NCBI GenBank assembly: GCA_041287335.1
Contig: JBEULM010000023.1
Span: 1 to 36,914, forward strand
Source of the DNA: Hydrogenobacter sp.
GTDB lineage: Bacteria; Aquificota; Aquificia; Aquificales; Aquificaceae
Direction: 5' to 3'
DNA: 36,914 bases
Shown: piece by piece, positions 7,242-16,378 of the stretch
Position numbering within the stretch: the first letter of the stretch is position 1
Layout: each line of letters opens with the position of its first letter
Position numbers and translations under genes: made by a program
The notes under the pieces: model-generated
The model's input: the letters and a program-made list of their open reading frames with translations, nothing else
Databases searched by the model: none
What the model was told of the DNA's origin: nothing

Positions 7242-8654
7242 ATGGACTTTATAAAAACATACAGGCTAATACCTGTGGAGGAAGGAGAGAGTTATATAAA
7301 ACTGCTCGCTCCTAAAGGGTACGATCCTTTTGCGGTTGAGGAGATAAGGTTTCTTACCGGAAAATATGTAGAAGTTTTTCAAGTAGATGAAGAGGAATTT
7401 TCAAGAGAGTTACAAAAGAGACTGGCAGAGGAAGAAGTTTATGTAGAAGAAAATGAGGAGGAGGATAGAAATTCAAAGGACATACTCATGGAAGAGGAAA
7501 AGAGTCCAGCGGTTAGTCTGGTAAACGCTACCCTTATAAAGGCTGTGACTCTATCCGCTTCCGACGTACATATAGAGCCTTACGAAGATTCTGCGCTGAT
7601 AAGATTTCGCCTTGACGGTATACTTCATGATTACGTGAGTATTCCCTTATCTCTTCACGAATCTGTAGTTTCGCGTATAAAGGTGCTTGCCAATCTCAAT
7701 GTAGCCGAAAGGCGTATACCTCAGGACGGCAAAATAAGAGTGAGGATAGGAAAGAGAGATATGGATATAAGGGTTTCTATAGTACCCACCACTTTTGGAG
7801 AAAGGGTGGTGCTTAGGCTCCTCGACCGTTCTGGGAGCATGCTCACTCTTGAAGAGCTTGGGCTTTCAGATCATCATCTTGAGAAGATAAAGAGGCTTGC
7901 AAAAAAACCTTACGGCATAGTGCTGGCAACCGGACCAACAGGTGCGGGGAAAAGTACTACACTTTACGCCATGATCCTTTACGTGAAAAGCCCAGAAAAG
8001 AACATAATAACTATAGAAGATCCACCTGAGTATCAGGTGAAAGGAGTCAGCCAGATACAGGTAAATCCCAAAGTGGGGCTTACCTTTGCAAACGGGCTGA
8101 GAGCCATCCTAAGGCAGGATCCTGACATAATTATGGTAGGAGAGATAAGGGATACGGAAACCGCACAGATAGCTGTCCATGCTGCACTTACCGGTCACCT
8201 CGTACTTTCCACCCTTCACACCAACGACGCACCTTCAGCTGTCACGAGACTTTCGGACCTTGGAATAGAACCTTTCCTTATAGCTTCATCTTTGGAGGGT
8301 GTCATAGCACAAAGGCTTGTGAGAAAAGTGTGTGAGTACTGCAAAGAACCTTATCTGCCTACAAAGGAGGAACTTTCGGAACTCGGACTTTATGGGAATT
8401 ACACCTTTTACAGAGGTAAAGGGTGTGATATGTGTATGGGTACGGGCTATAGAGGAAGAACAGGTATTTACGAAGTTTTGGAACTTGACGAGGATCTAAA
8501 ACAACTTCTTATAAAAACACAGGATGCTAACGATATAAGGAAGCTTGCAAGGGAGCGCGGTTTTAAAACCATGTACGAAGATGGGCTTGAAAAGGTCACG
8601 AAGGGCATCACTACACCTGAGGAACTCATAAGAGCCGTAAAAGTGGAGGAATGA
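7242..8654 (+). CDS. gspE: Type II secretion ATPase GspE
   Basis: 470 residues. A short N-terminal domain is followed by the GspE/PilB core: Walker A GPTGAGKST (231-239), the Asp box ITIEDPPEYQ, Walker B-type IIMVGEIRDTETA and the His box LTGHLVLSTLHTND. The Zn-binding tetracysteine loop is present (CEYCKEPY ... CDMC). The enzyme drives pseudopilus assembly at the inner membrane. It overlaps gspL by 4 bases. There is no clear Shine-Dalgarno; a TAAAAT box ends 7 bases before the ATG, so a very short or absent leader is possible. PilB is the alternative name, but the GspL/M/K genes that follow favour GspE. Confidence 0.92.
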   Translation: MDFIKTYRLIPVEEGESYIKLLAPKGYDPFAVEEIRFLTGKYVEVFQVDEEEFSRELQKRLAEEEVYVEENEEEDRNSKDILMEEEKSPAVSLVNATLIKAVTLSASDVHIEPYEDSALIRFRLDGILHDYVSIPLSLHESVVSRIKVLANLNVAERRIPQDGKIRVRIGKRDMDIRVSIVPTTFGERVVLRLLDRSGSMLTLEELGLSDHHLEKIKRLAKKPYGIVLATGPTGAGKSTTLYAMILYVKSPEKNIITIEDPPEYQVKGVSQIQVNPKVGLTFANGLRAILRQDPDIIMVGEIRDTETAQIAVHAALTGHLVLSTLHTNDAPSAVTRLSDLGIEPFLIASSLEGVIAQRLVRKVCEYCKEPYLPTKEELSELGLYGNYTFYRGKGCDMCMGTGYRGRTGIYEVLELDEDLKQLLIKTQDANDIRKLARERGFKTMYEDGLEKVTKGITTPEELIRAVKVEE

Positions 8655-9802
8655 TATACACAGGCATTGACGGTAAAAAGATCCTTAGCGTTGAGCATTC
8701 ACCTCTAAGAAAAGTATGGAAAATTACAAAAAAGATGGGGAGGAGAATATGCGTTATCCCATCCGATTTGTGTTTTGTTAGGGTAGAACCCTCTTTCTCA
8801 AAAAGGATAAGTGAGGTAAAAAGCTTTTACGCCCTTGATGTGGAACAAAGATATGGGAAAGTGAGCTGGGATGTATCTATGTATGGTGATCAGGTTTTTC
8901 TCGGTGTGTATAGAGGAGGCTTTTCCAAAGACTGTGAGAATGTTGAGCTTGAGATCTTCGCTCTCGCTCGCGCACTGTCCCTTTTGTATAAGGATGGCTA
9001 TCTGCTGGATATGGGAAGGAGAAAAACTACACTTATAAGGTGTGAAAAAGGACTGCTCAAAAGTTACCGGGTAATTCTCAAAGGAGGGGACTACATTAAT
9101 CTTCTAATATCACAAAAAAGAGGTATAGAGCTTAGCAAAGCCGAAGAGTTAAAAATAAAGGAGGGCTTGGAGCTTGAGGAGGCATTACACGGTGTAAAAG
9201 ACATTCTCTCATCGCTCGGTATAAACCAAGATAGCGAGCCACTCTTATTAAGTGGAGGTGCTTCCTCAATAAAGGGCTTGAAAGAGCTACTTCCAAAGGC
9301 TGAAAAAAACCCTTACTGTGATCCAGACCTTACATCGGCTCTTGGAGCGAGTCTTAAGTTTGTTCTCAAAAATCCCTATCCTGACTTTGTCCAGAGAGAA
9401 CTTTCCCAAAGAGATCTGAAGATAGCGGGGATAACTGTAGGAGCTGCAGCATTCTTATTCGTTACATCTTATGCTCTCACAGGATCGCTTTGGTCATCAG
9501 AAAAGTTGAGGGATATACAAAGGGAAGAGTTCAAGAGAATCTTTCCAGGAACGCCAATAGTTTCCATCTACGATCAGGTAAGGTCAAGGGTTTCGACGGA
9601 AGAGCCTTACGAACTTACCAAAAAGTTTACCGAACTTTCAAGAAGACTCAGGCAGGATGTGAAGATATACTCCATAGAATTTTCCGAAGGCACTTTGACA
9701 ATAAAGGGGGAAGGAAAAGAAGATGTAGTTAGCCAAATGAATCCCAAAAGGGTAAAAAGGACACCCACAGGAAATGTAGAGTTTGAACTGGAGATAAAAT
9801 GA
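8651..9802 (+). CDS. gspL: Type II secretion assembly protein GspL
   Basis: 383 residues. The first about 250 residues form an actin-like (PilM-type) cytoplasmic domain, with LLLSGGASSIKGLKELL as the phosphate-binding-like turn. One membrane segment follows (IAGITVGAAAFLFVTSYAL, about 257-276), then a periplasmic part with RIFPGTPIVSIYDQVRSRV, a pattern usual in GspL before its ferredoxin-like domain. It links GspE to the membrane platform through GspM. It overlaps gspE and gspM by 4 bases each. Confidence 0.8.
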   Translation: MIYTGIDGKKILSVEHSPLRKVWKITKKMGRRICVIPSDLCFVRVEPSFSKRISEVKSFYALDVEQRYGKVSWDVSMYGDQVFLGVYRGGFSKDCENVELEIFALARALSLLYKDGYLLDMGRRKTTLIRCEKGLLKSYRVILKGGDYINLLISQKRGIELSKAEELKIKEGLELEEALHGVKDILSSLGINQDSEPLLLSGGASSIKGLKELLPKAEKNPYCDPDLTSALGASLKFVLKNPYPDFVQRELSQRDLKIAGITVGAAAFLFVTSYALTGSLWSSEKLRDIQREEFKRIFPGTPIVSIYDQVRSRVSTEEPYELTKKFTELSRRLRQDVKIYSIEFSEGTLTIKGEGKEDVVSQMNPKRVKRTPTGNVEFELEIK

Positions 9803-10203
9803 AAGGGAGACTGACCAAAAGGAATCTGACAATACTAACTTTAGCTCTTTCCTTGCTTATGTTCTACATTTTTCTAAACAGATACTACAAACTTAGAGAG
9901 AATTACTACGAGGATTATCTCAAACACAAAGAAATTATGTTTCTTTTAAAGAATTACCAAGAGAGAAAGAGACAGGAGCCTACGGAGGAGCTTCTGAGAA
10001 AGTTGATATCTCTTGCAGGTGGTGAGTTCCTATCCCTAAGACAGACGGATATAGGATATGAGGTAAAGAGTAGAGGTGTAAAAGGTGGAAAAATTCCACA
10101 GCTTGTGTATTCTCTTGAAGAGCGTGGAATAAGGATTGTAAAGTTTAAGGCTGTTGATAATACGGGTCAAGGAATCTTTGATGTGGATATGGTTTTAAGA
10201 TGA
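9799..10203 (+). CDS. gspM: Type II secretion protein GspM-like
   Basis: 134 residues: a short basic N-terminus, one membrane segment (LTILTLALSLLMFYIFL), a coiled-coil-like charged stretch and a small C-terminal alpha/beta domain. This is the size and layout of GspM, the partner of GspL. Sequence identity in this family is low, so the call rests on topology and on position between gspL and gspK with 4-base overlaps on both sides. Confidence 0.7.
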   Translation: MKGRLTKRNLTILTLALSLLMFYIFLNRYYKLRENYYEDYLKHKEIMFLLKNYQERKRQEPTEELLRKLISLAGGEFLSLRQTDIGYEVKSRGVKGGKIPQLVYSLEERGIRIVKFKAVDNTGQGIFDVDMVLR

Positions 10204-11054
10204 TAGTGCTCGTTTTACTTGTGTTTTTCATCTCCGCAGTGTATTATGTTGTTGATGTTTATTCAAGTGTCAGGTCTGCGGATCTCACAGTGGAACAGAT
10301 TTACTTTAAAGAGCAAGCATACAATGTTTTTATTTCAGCTTTACCGCTGGTTATTGAGATGCTTAAAAGCGATGATCCTTCGGTTGATAGCCTTCAAGAC
10401 AGATGGGCATATCCGCTGACATTCAATACCTCAAAAGGGGAGCTTTACATAAATATATACGATGAAGATAGATTCCTCAACCTGAACTATGTGGATACAG
10501 GAGCTTATGGAAATTTCTTTGAAAGACTCCTGAGATTGCTAAACATTGATCCATCATACAAAGATAATCTTCTGGCATGGGAGGGCAAAATCAACAAAAG
10601 CATAGAGACTGACTATCCAATAAAGAGGGGACTCTTAGACTCAAAAGAGGAATTAAGGTGGGCTGGATTTAAAAAGGATGACCTTCTTGGTAAAACGATA
10701 GGTGGGGAGTTCTATCCTGGGCTTTTGAGCGTGATAACTGTTTACTCTTCAGGTAAAATAAATATAAACACCGCAAACATTTATGTACTTATGGCTCTGG
10801 ACCCAAGAATAGATCGGGTTTTGGCAAGTAAGATTATAGACAGAAGAAGTAGAGAACCCTTTAAAAAAGTAGAAGATTTGCTTCTTGTGGATGGCTTTAC
10901 TTTTGACATTCTATACGCTATAAAGAATTTAGTTGATGTGAAAAGTAGATACTTTCACATAGTTATGGACTTAAAATCAGGTGGAAAACTTGCAAGCTTT
11001 GAGGTTATATATGACAGGCAAAGTGATGGGATCGTTTACAAAAAGATACTCTGA
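10200..11054 (+). CDS. gspK: Type II secretion minor pseudopilin GspK
   Basis: 284 residues. The N-terminal hydrophobic stretch (IVLVLLVFFISAVYYVVDVY) is pilin-like, though the usual prepilin Gly/Phe junction is not seen before it, as the protein starts directly with MIVL. The strand pair GELYINIYDEDRFLNLN and the helix-hairpin-helix-like SGKININTANIYVLMALDPRID...REPFKKVEDLL are characteristic of GspK, which caps the pseudopilus tip. It overlaps gspM by 4 bases, and the next gene starts inside its 3' end. Confidence 0.78.
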   Translation: MIVLVLLVFFISAVYYVVDVYSSVRSADLTVEQIYFKEQAYNVFISALPLVIEMLKSDDPSVDSLQDRWAYPLTFNTSKGELYINIYDEDRFLNLNYVDTGAYGNFFERLLRLLNIDPSYKDNLLAWEGKINKSIETDYPIKRGLLDSKEELRWAGFKKDDLLGKTIGGEFYPGLLSVITVYSSGKININTANIYVLMALDPRIDRVLASKIIDRRSREPFKKVEDLLLVDGFTFDILYAIKNLVDVKSRYFHIVMDLKSGGKLASFEVIYDRQSDGIVYKKIL

Positions 11055-11514
11055 AATTCTGCTTTACTTACTTTTGATAACAAATATAGTTTTACACAAA
11101 GCGTTTGCTTTACCGGATTTTTCTACCTTTGTGTTGCTCTCCCCTCTCCTACTCATGGAAGACTCTTACAGATGGAAAAACCCGTGGAATATCTTCGCTA
11201 TTACTTATCCAGCATGTTTCTCCTTAGGTATTTATCCTTATGATCTTCTAAGCCTCACGCTGTCAGCCTTTGCTGAAGAGATCTTTTTCAGAGCTTATAT
11301 GATGCGAAAATATGGGAATTTTACTGTATCTTTGATGTTCGCCTTACCTCACTTTTTGATATATCAAAATCTTCAATCCCTTCTCACTTTTTTTCCGTCT
11401 TTATTTTTCGGTTTCCTGTATAAAAAAACCAATTCTTTAATATTTGTAAGCCTAATACACCTTTACTCTAATCTCGTCTATAGAAACTTTACATTTCTTC
11501 ATCTTTGGATATAA
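11011..11514 (+). CDS. CPBP-family (CAAX-like) intramembrane protease
   Basis: I use the ATG at 11011 behind GAGGT; a GTG at 10981 and an ATG at 11026 are other options. About 167 residues with several membrane segments. The family motifs are visible: AEEIFFRAYMM (EExxxR, catalytic Glu), FALPHFLIY (FxxxH) and SLIHLYSN (HxxxN). Such proteins cleave within the membrane or process peptides. The gene overlaps gspK by 44 bases and may be cotranscribed with the secretion genes, where it could process a pseudopilin or substrate; that link is speculative. Confidence 0.75.
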   Translation: MTGKVMGSFTKRYSEILLYLLLITNIVLHKAFALPDFSTFVLLSPLLLMEDSYRWKNPWNIFAITYPACFSLGIYPYDLLSLTLSAFAEEIFFRAYMMRKYGNFTVSLMFALPHFLIYQNLQSLLTFFPSLFFGFLYKKTNSLIFVSLIHLYSNLVYRNFTFLHLWI

Positions 11515-11515
11515 T
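11488..11515 (+). promoter_or_regulatory. Sigma-70-type promoter of tRNA-Gly
   Basis: TTTACA at 11488-11493 and TATAAT at 11510-11515 with a 16-base spacer. The start would be near 11522, five bases before the mature tRNA. The promoter overlaps the 3' end of the protease gene. Confidence 0.65.
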
Positions 11516-11526
11516 ACCTCTTATTA

Positions 11527-11598
11527 GCGGGCGTAGCTCAGGGGTGGAGCGTCTGCTTCCCAAGCAGGAGGTCGGGGGTTCAAATCCCCTCGCCCGCT
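11527..11598 (+). tRNA. tRNA-Gly (anticodon CCC)
   Basis: Full cloverleaf: acceptor GCGGGCG with CGCCCGC, D arm with GCTC/GAGC, anticodon loop TTCCCAA, T arm GGGGGTTCAAATCCCCT. The discriminator base is T, as in bacterial tRNA-Gly. CCA is not encoded. Confidence 0.95.
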
Positions 11599-11620
11599 TT
11601 ATACCACGAGGAGGTGCAAT

Positions 11621-12637
11621 ATGAAGAGGTTTTTGTTGCTTAATATTTCACTGCTTCTTGCAGGAAGCGTATTTTCAAAAAATGACCCAGATAAGGAGCT
11701 TTTAGATAAAGCCAGACAGTTCTTTTCTCCCCTACCAAAAAGCTTTCCATCAAAGGAAAATCCAATAACTCCGCAGAAGGTAGAGCTCGGAAGACTCCTA
11801 TTTTTTGAAAGGAGACTATCTGTAAATGATATGATAAGTTGTTCTACGTGTCATGCTATAGAATACTACTATTCTTCACCTGCTCCCAAGCAGATGGGTG
11901 CGCTAAAACTTCAACCCAGACATGCTCCTACAGTGCTAAATTCGGCAGGACAATTTGTTCAACACTGGATCGGTAATAGGAAAGATGTAGAGGATCAGGC
12001 ATTGCAGTCTTTGACAGGACCTCCCGCTCTTGGAAATCCATCCAAAGAGAGTGTGGAAGAAAAGCTCAAAAGCATACCTCAGTATGTAGAACTCTTCAAG
12101 AAAGCTTTTCCCAAAGACAAAGAGCCTATAACTGCCGAAAATATAGCCAAGGCGATAGGAGCTTTTGAAAGGACGTTGGTTACTCCGTCAAGGTTTGACG
12201 AATTCCTAAAGGGGGATACTAAAGCTCTCACACAAGAAGAAAAAAGGGGACTCAAGACTTTCATAGAGGTTGGCTGTGTTGCATGTCATAACGGTAGTCT
12301 CGTGGGCGGAACCATGTATCAAAAGTTTGGTATTTACGAGCCATACTGGAAATACACAAAGAGTGAGAGCATAGATGAGGGTAGATATGCGGTCACAAAG
12401 AAAGAGGAAGATAAATACGTCTTTAAAGTACCACCGCTGAGAAACGTTGCAATGACGCCTCCCTACTTCCATGATGGATCAGTAAAGACCCTGGAAGAAG
12501 CTGTCTGGATAATGGGAAAGGTCCAACTCGGCAAAGACCTCAGTAAGGAACAAGTTAAAGACATAGTTGCCTTTTTGAGGAGCTTGACAGGTGATATACC
12601 AAAAGAGGCAAGAAAACCACCTATTTTACCTCCATGA
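11621..12637 (+). CDS. Diheme cytochrome c peroxidase (MauG/CcpA family)
   Basis: 338 residues with a signal peptide (about 1-19). Two haem sites: CSTCH (74-78) in the N-terminal, peroxidatic half and CVACH (about 220-224) in the electron-accepting half. The family landmarks KVELGRLLFFERRLS, RHAPTVLNSA, VPPLRNVAMTPPYFHDGS (axial Met region) and DIVAFLRSLTG are all present. The enzyme reduces hydrogen peroxide in the periplasm with electrons from a small cytochrome. Ribosome binding site GAGGAGGTG. It stands alone between tRNA-Gly and accC. Confidence 0.92.
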   Translation: MKRFLLLNISLLLAGSVFSKNDPDKELLDKARQFFSPLPKSFPSKENPITPQKVELGRLLFFERRLSVNDMISCSTCHAIEYYYSSPAPKQMGALKLQPRHAPTVLNSAGQFVQHWIGNRKDVEDQALQSLTGPPALGNPSKESVEEKLKSIPQYVELFKKAFPKDKEPITAENIAKAIGAFERTLVTPSRFDEFLKGDTKALTQEEKRGLKTFIEVGCVACHNGSLVGGTMYQKFGIYEPYWKYTKSESIDEGRYAVTKKEEDKYVFKVPPLRNVAMTPPYFHDGSVKTLEEAVWIMGKVQLGKDLSKEQVKDIVAFLRSLTGDIPKEARKPPILPP

Positions 12638-12653
12638 TGTATGGCTTTATAAT
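12625..12653 (+). promoter_or_regulatory. Promoter of accC
   Basis: TTTACC at 12625-12630, a 17-base spacer, then TATAAT at 12648-12653. The start codon at 12663 lies 9 bases after the -10 box, and no Shine-Dalgarno is present, so the message may be leaderless or nearly so. The -35 lies inside the last codons of the peroxidase gene. Confidence 0.6.
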
Positions 12654-12662
12654 GTTAAGTCT

Positions 12663-13997
12663 ATGCTCAAGAGAGTTCTCATAGCAAACAGAGGAGAAAT
12701 AGCTGTCAGGATCATAAGAACATGTAAGGAGTTAGGTCTAAAGACAGTTGCGGTTTATTCGGAAGCTGACAGAGATTCTATGCATGTAAAGCTCGCTGAC
12801 AGAAGTATATGTATAGGACCTGCAGAACCATCCAAAAGCTATCTGGACATCCCTCGTATAATGTCAGCTATAGAGATTTCTGATGCGGATGCCGTACACC
12901 CAGGCTACGGTTTTCTTGCTGAAAATCCAAGGTTTGCTGAGATAGTAACCGCTAGCAAAAAAATATTTATAGGTCCATCAGCCAAAGCCCTTGAACTCAT
13001 AGGTGATAAAATAAAGGCTAAGGAGGTAGCTAAAAAGCTCGGAATTCCTTTGGTACCTGGGAGCGATGGATGTGTCAGCCTTCAGGAGGCTGTAGAGGTT
13101 GCCAACAAAATAGGTTACCCGGTTGTGATCAAAGCCTCCGCAGGAGGAGGTGGCAGAGGTATAAGGGTAGTAAGGAACGAGAAGGAACTCAGAGAGAAGC
13201 TACCCTTAGCCATAGAGGAGGCAAAAATAGCTTTTGGTGATGGAAGGGTTTACATAGAGAAGTATATAATAAATCCCAAACACATTGAGGTACAAGTACT
13301 TGCGGATAGGTATGGAAACGTAGTAGCGCTCGGAGAAAGAGAGTGTTCCATACAGAGGAGGAATCAAAAGCTCATAGAAGAAGCCCCAAGCTCTTTTGTA
13401 GATGATACTTTAAGAAAACAATTAGAAGAAGCGACCGTTGAGTTTTGCAAATCTATAAATTACGAAGGTGCTGGAACTGTTGAATTTTTGGTAGATCAGG
13501 ATGGGAAGTTTTACTTTATGGAGATGAACGGAAGGATTCAAGTGGAGCATCCTGTGACCGAGATGATCACGGGTATAGATATAGTAAAGTGGCAGATAAA
13601 GATAGCCAAAGGTGAGAAGGTGAGTGTTAGGAGTGTTGAAAGGAGAGGTTGCGCAATAGAGTTTAGGATAAATGCTGAGGATTCAAACACTTTCATGCCA
13701 ACGCCCGGCAAGATAGATGAGCTTTACCTCCCAGGAGGCTTTGGTGTTAGAATAGATACCCATATATACTGCGGATACACTGTACCTCCTTATTATGACT
13801 CCCTCCTTGCTAAACTTATAGTATGGGGAGAAGACAGAAGATCGGCTATAAAAAGGGCAAAAAGGGCTTTAGAAGAGTTTGTTATATCAGGACAGAGTTT
13901 GAGAACCAACATAGAGTTCCACAAAAGGGTAATATCTACGAGGGAGTTTATGGAAGGTAAGCACCACATAAAGTTCATAGAGGAAATGATGATGTAG
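12663..13997 (+). CDS. accC: Biotin carboxylase subunit (acetyl-CoA carboxylase AccC type)
   Basis: 444 residues, the normal AccC length. Start at 12663 gives the canonical opening MLKRVLIANRGEIAVRIIRTC; the longer frame from 12591 overlaps the peroxidase gene. Visible motifs: HPGYGFLAEN, the ATP-grasp Gly-rich loop KASAGGGGRGIR, HIEVQVLAD, GERECSIQRRNQKLIEEAPS and QVEHPVTE. One oddity is EMNGRIQ, where most family members have EMNTR or EMNAR. It carboxylates biotin on BCCP for fatty-acid synthesis. In Aquificales very similar subunits serve pyruvate or 2-oxoglutarate carboxylase in CO2 fixation, so cfiB or pycA are alternatives; no BCCP or transferase gene adjoins it. Confidence 0.8.
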   Translation: MLKRVLIANRGEIAVRIIRTCKELGLKTVAVYSEADRDSMHVKLADRSICIGPAEPSKSYLDIPRIMSAIEISDADAVHPGYGFLAENPRFAEIVTASKKIFIGPSAKALELIGDKIKAKEVAKKLGIPLVPGSDGCVSLQEAVEVANKIGYPVVIKASAGGGGRGIRVVRNEKELREKLPLAIEEAKIAFGDGRVYIEKYIINPKHIEVQVLADRYGNVVALGERECSIQRRNQKLIEEAPSSFVDDTLRKQLEEATVEFCKSINYEGAGTVEFLVDQDGKFYFMEMNGRIQVEHPVTEMITGIDIVKWQIKIAKGEKVSVRSVERRGCAIEFRINAEDSNTFMPTPGKIDELYLPGGFGVRIDTHIYCGYTVPPYYDSLLAKLIVWGEDRRSAIKRAKRALEEFVISGQSLRTNIEFHKRVISTREFMEGKHHIKFIEEMMM

Positions 13998-14017
13998 TTT
14001 ATGACTCTTTTTATTTG

Positions 14018-14026
14018 TGCTATAAT
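14018..14026 (+). promoter_or_regulatory. Extended -10 promoter of the TonB-like gene
   Basis: TGCTATAAT is a perfect extended -10 element. The ATG at 14035 follows 8 bases later with no Shine-Dalgarno. A recognisable -35 is absent, as is usual for extended -10 promoters. Confidence 0.6.
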
Positions 14027-14034
14027 TGTAGCCT

Positions 14035-14742
14035 ATGGCTGAGGAGATGCACGTTGAGGACATCTTTTACTGGCTCATATCTACTTTTATAAATCTCGTC
14101 CTATTTACATTTCTATCCTACTTGTTACTTCTCAAGATAGACATAAAGGAAGAGATGCCTCCTATCAATATCTTTCTTGAGACGCCACCACAAATAACTC
14201 AGGAAGTGAAGTTTTCAAAAGGTAGACACACTTACATAAAACCCAAAGAAGGAAAGCACACCTTAGCCAAAGGGAAGGGATCGGCTAATCTAACACCTAT
14301 GGTGATTGAAAGAAAGGAAGGGGATTTAGCGATGCCTTCTGGCAGAGAAACGCAAGAAGATGTATCTATTTTATCAAACATAGAAGAAAAAGTCAGGGGT
14401 AGAAAGCAAACTCAGGAAGAAGGCACACCTGTGAAAGAAATAGGTGAGGTAAGCGCAGTTATATCTAAAGGAAGCGTAGGATTTGGAGGTGGTGCAGGTA
14501 GAGGTATCCTCTACGCTCCGCCATTGCCGAAACTCATTTCCGAAGAACTACCTTCAATACTGAGGATAAAAGTTTGGGTGGAACCATCTGGAGAAGTCTC
14601 AAGGGTACAGATCATACAGAGAAGCGGTGTACCTGAAATAGATCAAAAGCTTTTGGAGTTCGTTAGGCGCATAAAGTTTGAGCCTATAAAGGAGGGTATA
14701 CTTCAGACTGGAATACTCACATTCAGGTTTAAGGGAGGTTGA
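14035..14742 (+). CDS. TonB-like energy-transducing protein
   Basis: 235 residues: one N-terminal membrane segment (about 13-33), a variable charged linker (about 50-155) and a C-terminal TonB domain with [40 protein letters not shown] (about 180-220), the conserved part of TonB C-termini. The linker lacks the usual Pro-Lys/Pro-Glu repeats. It would pass proton-motive energy to outer-membrane receptors; no ExbB, ExbD or receptor gene is near. The start at 14035 is chosen over the ATG at 14047 from the position of the -10 box. Confidence 0.75.
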   Translation: MAEEMHVEDIFYWLISTFINLVLFTFLSYLLLLKIDIKEEMPPINIFLETPPQITQEVKFSKGRHTYIKPKEGKHTLAKGKGSANLTPMVIERKEGDLAMPSGRETQEDVSILSNIEEKVRGRKQTQEEGTPVKEIGEVSAVISKGSVGFGGGAGRGILYAPPLPKLISEELPSILRIKVWVEPSGEVSRVQIIQRSGVPEIDQKLLEFVRRIKFEPIKEGILQTGILTFRFKGG

Positions 14743-14744
14743 CA

Positions 14745-15548
14745 ATGGTAAGCATAGGAAAAGCTGTCAGACTTGAGAGAATCATTGACAGAAATACCGG
14801 AAACACCATCATAGTGCCTATGGATCACGGTGTTAGCTCTGGACCAATAGAGGGCATAGTAGACATAAGGAGTGCGGTGAATGATGTTGCGGAAGGAGGT
14901 GCCAATGCAGTTGTTCTGCACAAAGGTATGGTAAAAGCTGGACACAGAGGAAAAGGCAAAGATATTGGTCTAATAGTACATCTTTCCGCTTCAACGGATC
15001 TTTCTCCCACTAAGAACGACAAGGTTCTTGTATGTACAGTAGAAGAAGCTATTAAACTTGGGGCTGACGGTGTATCCGTGCATATCAATATAGGTGCGGA
15101 TATGGAAAGGGAGATGCTCAGGGATCTCGGATATGTATCAAAGGTGTGTGAGGAGTGGGGTATGCCCCTTTTAGCCATGGTGTACGGAAGAGGTAAGGAT
15201 ATAAATCAGTACGATCCTAAGGTGATAGCTCACTGTGCGAGGATAGGTGCGGAGCTTGGTGCGGATATAGTAAAAGTCCCTTACAGTGGAGACCCGGAAA
15301 GTTTTAAAATTGCTGTGGAAGGTTCTCCAGTTCCCGTAGTTATAGCGGGAGGACCAAAAATGAAGACAGAAAGGGAAGTTTTAGAGATGGTCAAAGGTGC
15401 AATAGAGGCAGGTGCGAAGGGGCTATCTGTAGGAAGAAACATTTTTCAGGCAAAAGACAGAGTAAAGATGGTAAAAGCTCTCGTACATATAGTCCATAAA
15501 GGTGGAAGCGTTGAAGAGGCTATGGAGATCCTTAAGGAAGAAGAATAA
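14745..15548 (+). CDS. DhnA-type class I aldolase (fructose-bisphosphate aldolase or ADH synthase)
   Basis: 267 residues. The ATG at 14745 has GGGAGG six bases upstream; the longer frame would use TTG at 14739. The sequence follows the archaeal DhnA family closely: [16 protein letters not shown] near the start, [13 protein letters not shown], the Schiff-base Lys in [11 protein letters not shown], and phosphate-binding VVIAGGPK and [10 protein letters not shown] at the end. Archaeal members are either fructose-1,6-bisphosphate aldolases or 2-amino-3,7-dideoxyheptulosonate synthases of the alternative shikimate entry. From recall it is nearer the latter (MJ0400-like). In a bacterium it may serve gluconeogenesis instead. 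Confidence 0.82.
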   Translation: MVSIGKAVRLERIIDRNTGNTIIVPMDHGVSSGPIEGIVDIRSAVNDVAEGGANAVVLHKGMVKAGHRGKGKDIGLIVHLSASTDLSPTKNDKVLVCTVEEAIKLGADGVSVHINIGADMEREMLRDLGYVSKVCEEWGMPLLAMVYGRGKDINQYDPKVIAHCARIGAELGADIVKVPYSGDPESFKIAVEGSPVPVVIAGGPKMKTEREVLEMVKGAIEAGAKGLSVGRNIFQAKDRVKMVKALVHIVHKGGSVEEAMEILKEEE

Positions 15549-15559
15549 AGGAGGTTTTT

Positions 15560-16378
15560 ATGGGTATTCTTGAGGGAAAGAAGGCTCTCATAACAGGTGT
15601 GGCTAACGAAAAGAGTATAGCTTACGGTATAGCAAAAGCCTTTTACAGGGAGGGAGCAAAACTCGCCTTTACCTATGCCAGCGAAAAGCTCAAAAGTAGA
15701 GTACAAGAGATAGCAGCTGAGTTCGGTTCGGATCTCACTTTTGAGTGTGACGTGTCAAGGGATGAACATATAAAATCTCTCGGATCTGCCCTTAAATCGG
15801 TTTGGGGGAATCTGGATATTCTCGTTCATTCAATAGCCTTTGCTCCAAGAGAGGAATTTAAAGGTGGTGTTATAGACACATCAAGGGAGGGATTTAAAAT
15901 AGCTATGGATGTGTCCGTTTATTCTTTGATAGCTCTCACCAGAGAGTTACTCTCCCTTATGGAAGGAAGGAACGGCTCAATAATTACGCTTACATATTAT
16001 GGTGCTGAGAAGGTAGTTCCGCATTATAATGTTATGGGAATAGCCAAATCAGCTCTTGAAAGTACGGTCAGATATTTAGCGTATGATATCGCTAAGTACG
16101 GGCATAGGATAAACGCCATTTCAGCGGGACCTGTAAAAACACTCGCCGCGTACAGTATAACAGGTTTTCACCTTTTGATGGAACATACCACAAAGGTAAA
16201 TCCTTTTGGAAGAGCTATAACCATAGAGGACGTAGGAGATACAGCGGTTTTTTTGTGTAGCGATCTGGCGAGGGCTATAACAGGTGAGGTTCTGCACGTA
16301 GATAACGGATATCACATAATGGGTGTGTTTGGAAGAGAAGAAGAGATAAAGAAGGAAATATTCGGAGAAAATTCATGA
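15560..16378 (+). CDS. fabI: Enoyl-[acyl-carrier-protein] reductase (NADH) FabI
   Basis: 272 residues, family length. The variant Gly motif GVANEKSIAYGIAKAF binds NADH. The active site Tyr-x6-Lys is seen in YNVMGIAKSALE with the preceding Tyr pair in TLTYYGAEK. NAISAGPVKTLAAYSITGF is the flexible substrate-binding loop of FabI. It performs the last reduction of each fatty-acid elongation cycle. Strong ribosome binding site AAAGGAGG. It overlaps the aminotransferase by 4 bases (ATGA). Confidence 0.95.
   Translation: MGILEGKKALITGVANEKSIAYGIAKAFYREGAKLAFTYASEKLKSRVQEIAAEFGSDLTFECDVSRDEHIKSLGSALKSVWGNLDILVHSIAFAPREEFKGGVIDTSREGFKIAMDVSVYSLIALTRELLSLMEGRNGSIITLTYYGAEKVVPHYNVMGIAKSALESTVRYLAYDIAKYGHRINAISAGPVKTLAAYSITGFHLLMEHTTKVNPFGRAITIEDVGDTAVFLCSDLARAITGEVLHVDNGYHIMGVFGREEEIKKEIFGENS

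Noticed and set aside
2244-9818. 16-base identical sequence (AAGGGAGACTGACCAA) at 2243-2258 and 9803-9818
   Set aside because: One copy is in a promoter region and the other is the start of gspM; flanks share nothing. With this base composition a single chance match in the window is plausible.
12591-12662. Extended start of accC inside the peroxidase gene
   Set aside because: The canonical biotin carboxylase start follows at 12663, and a promoter lies in the extension.
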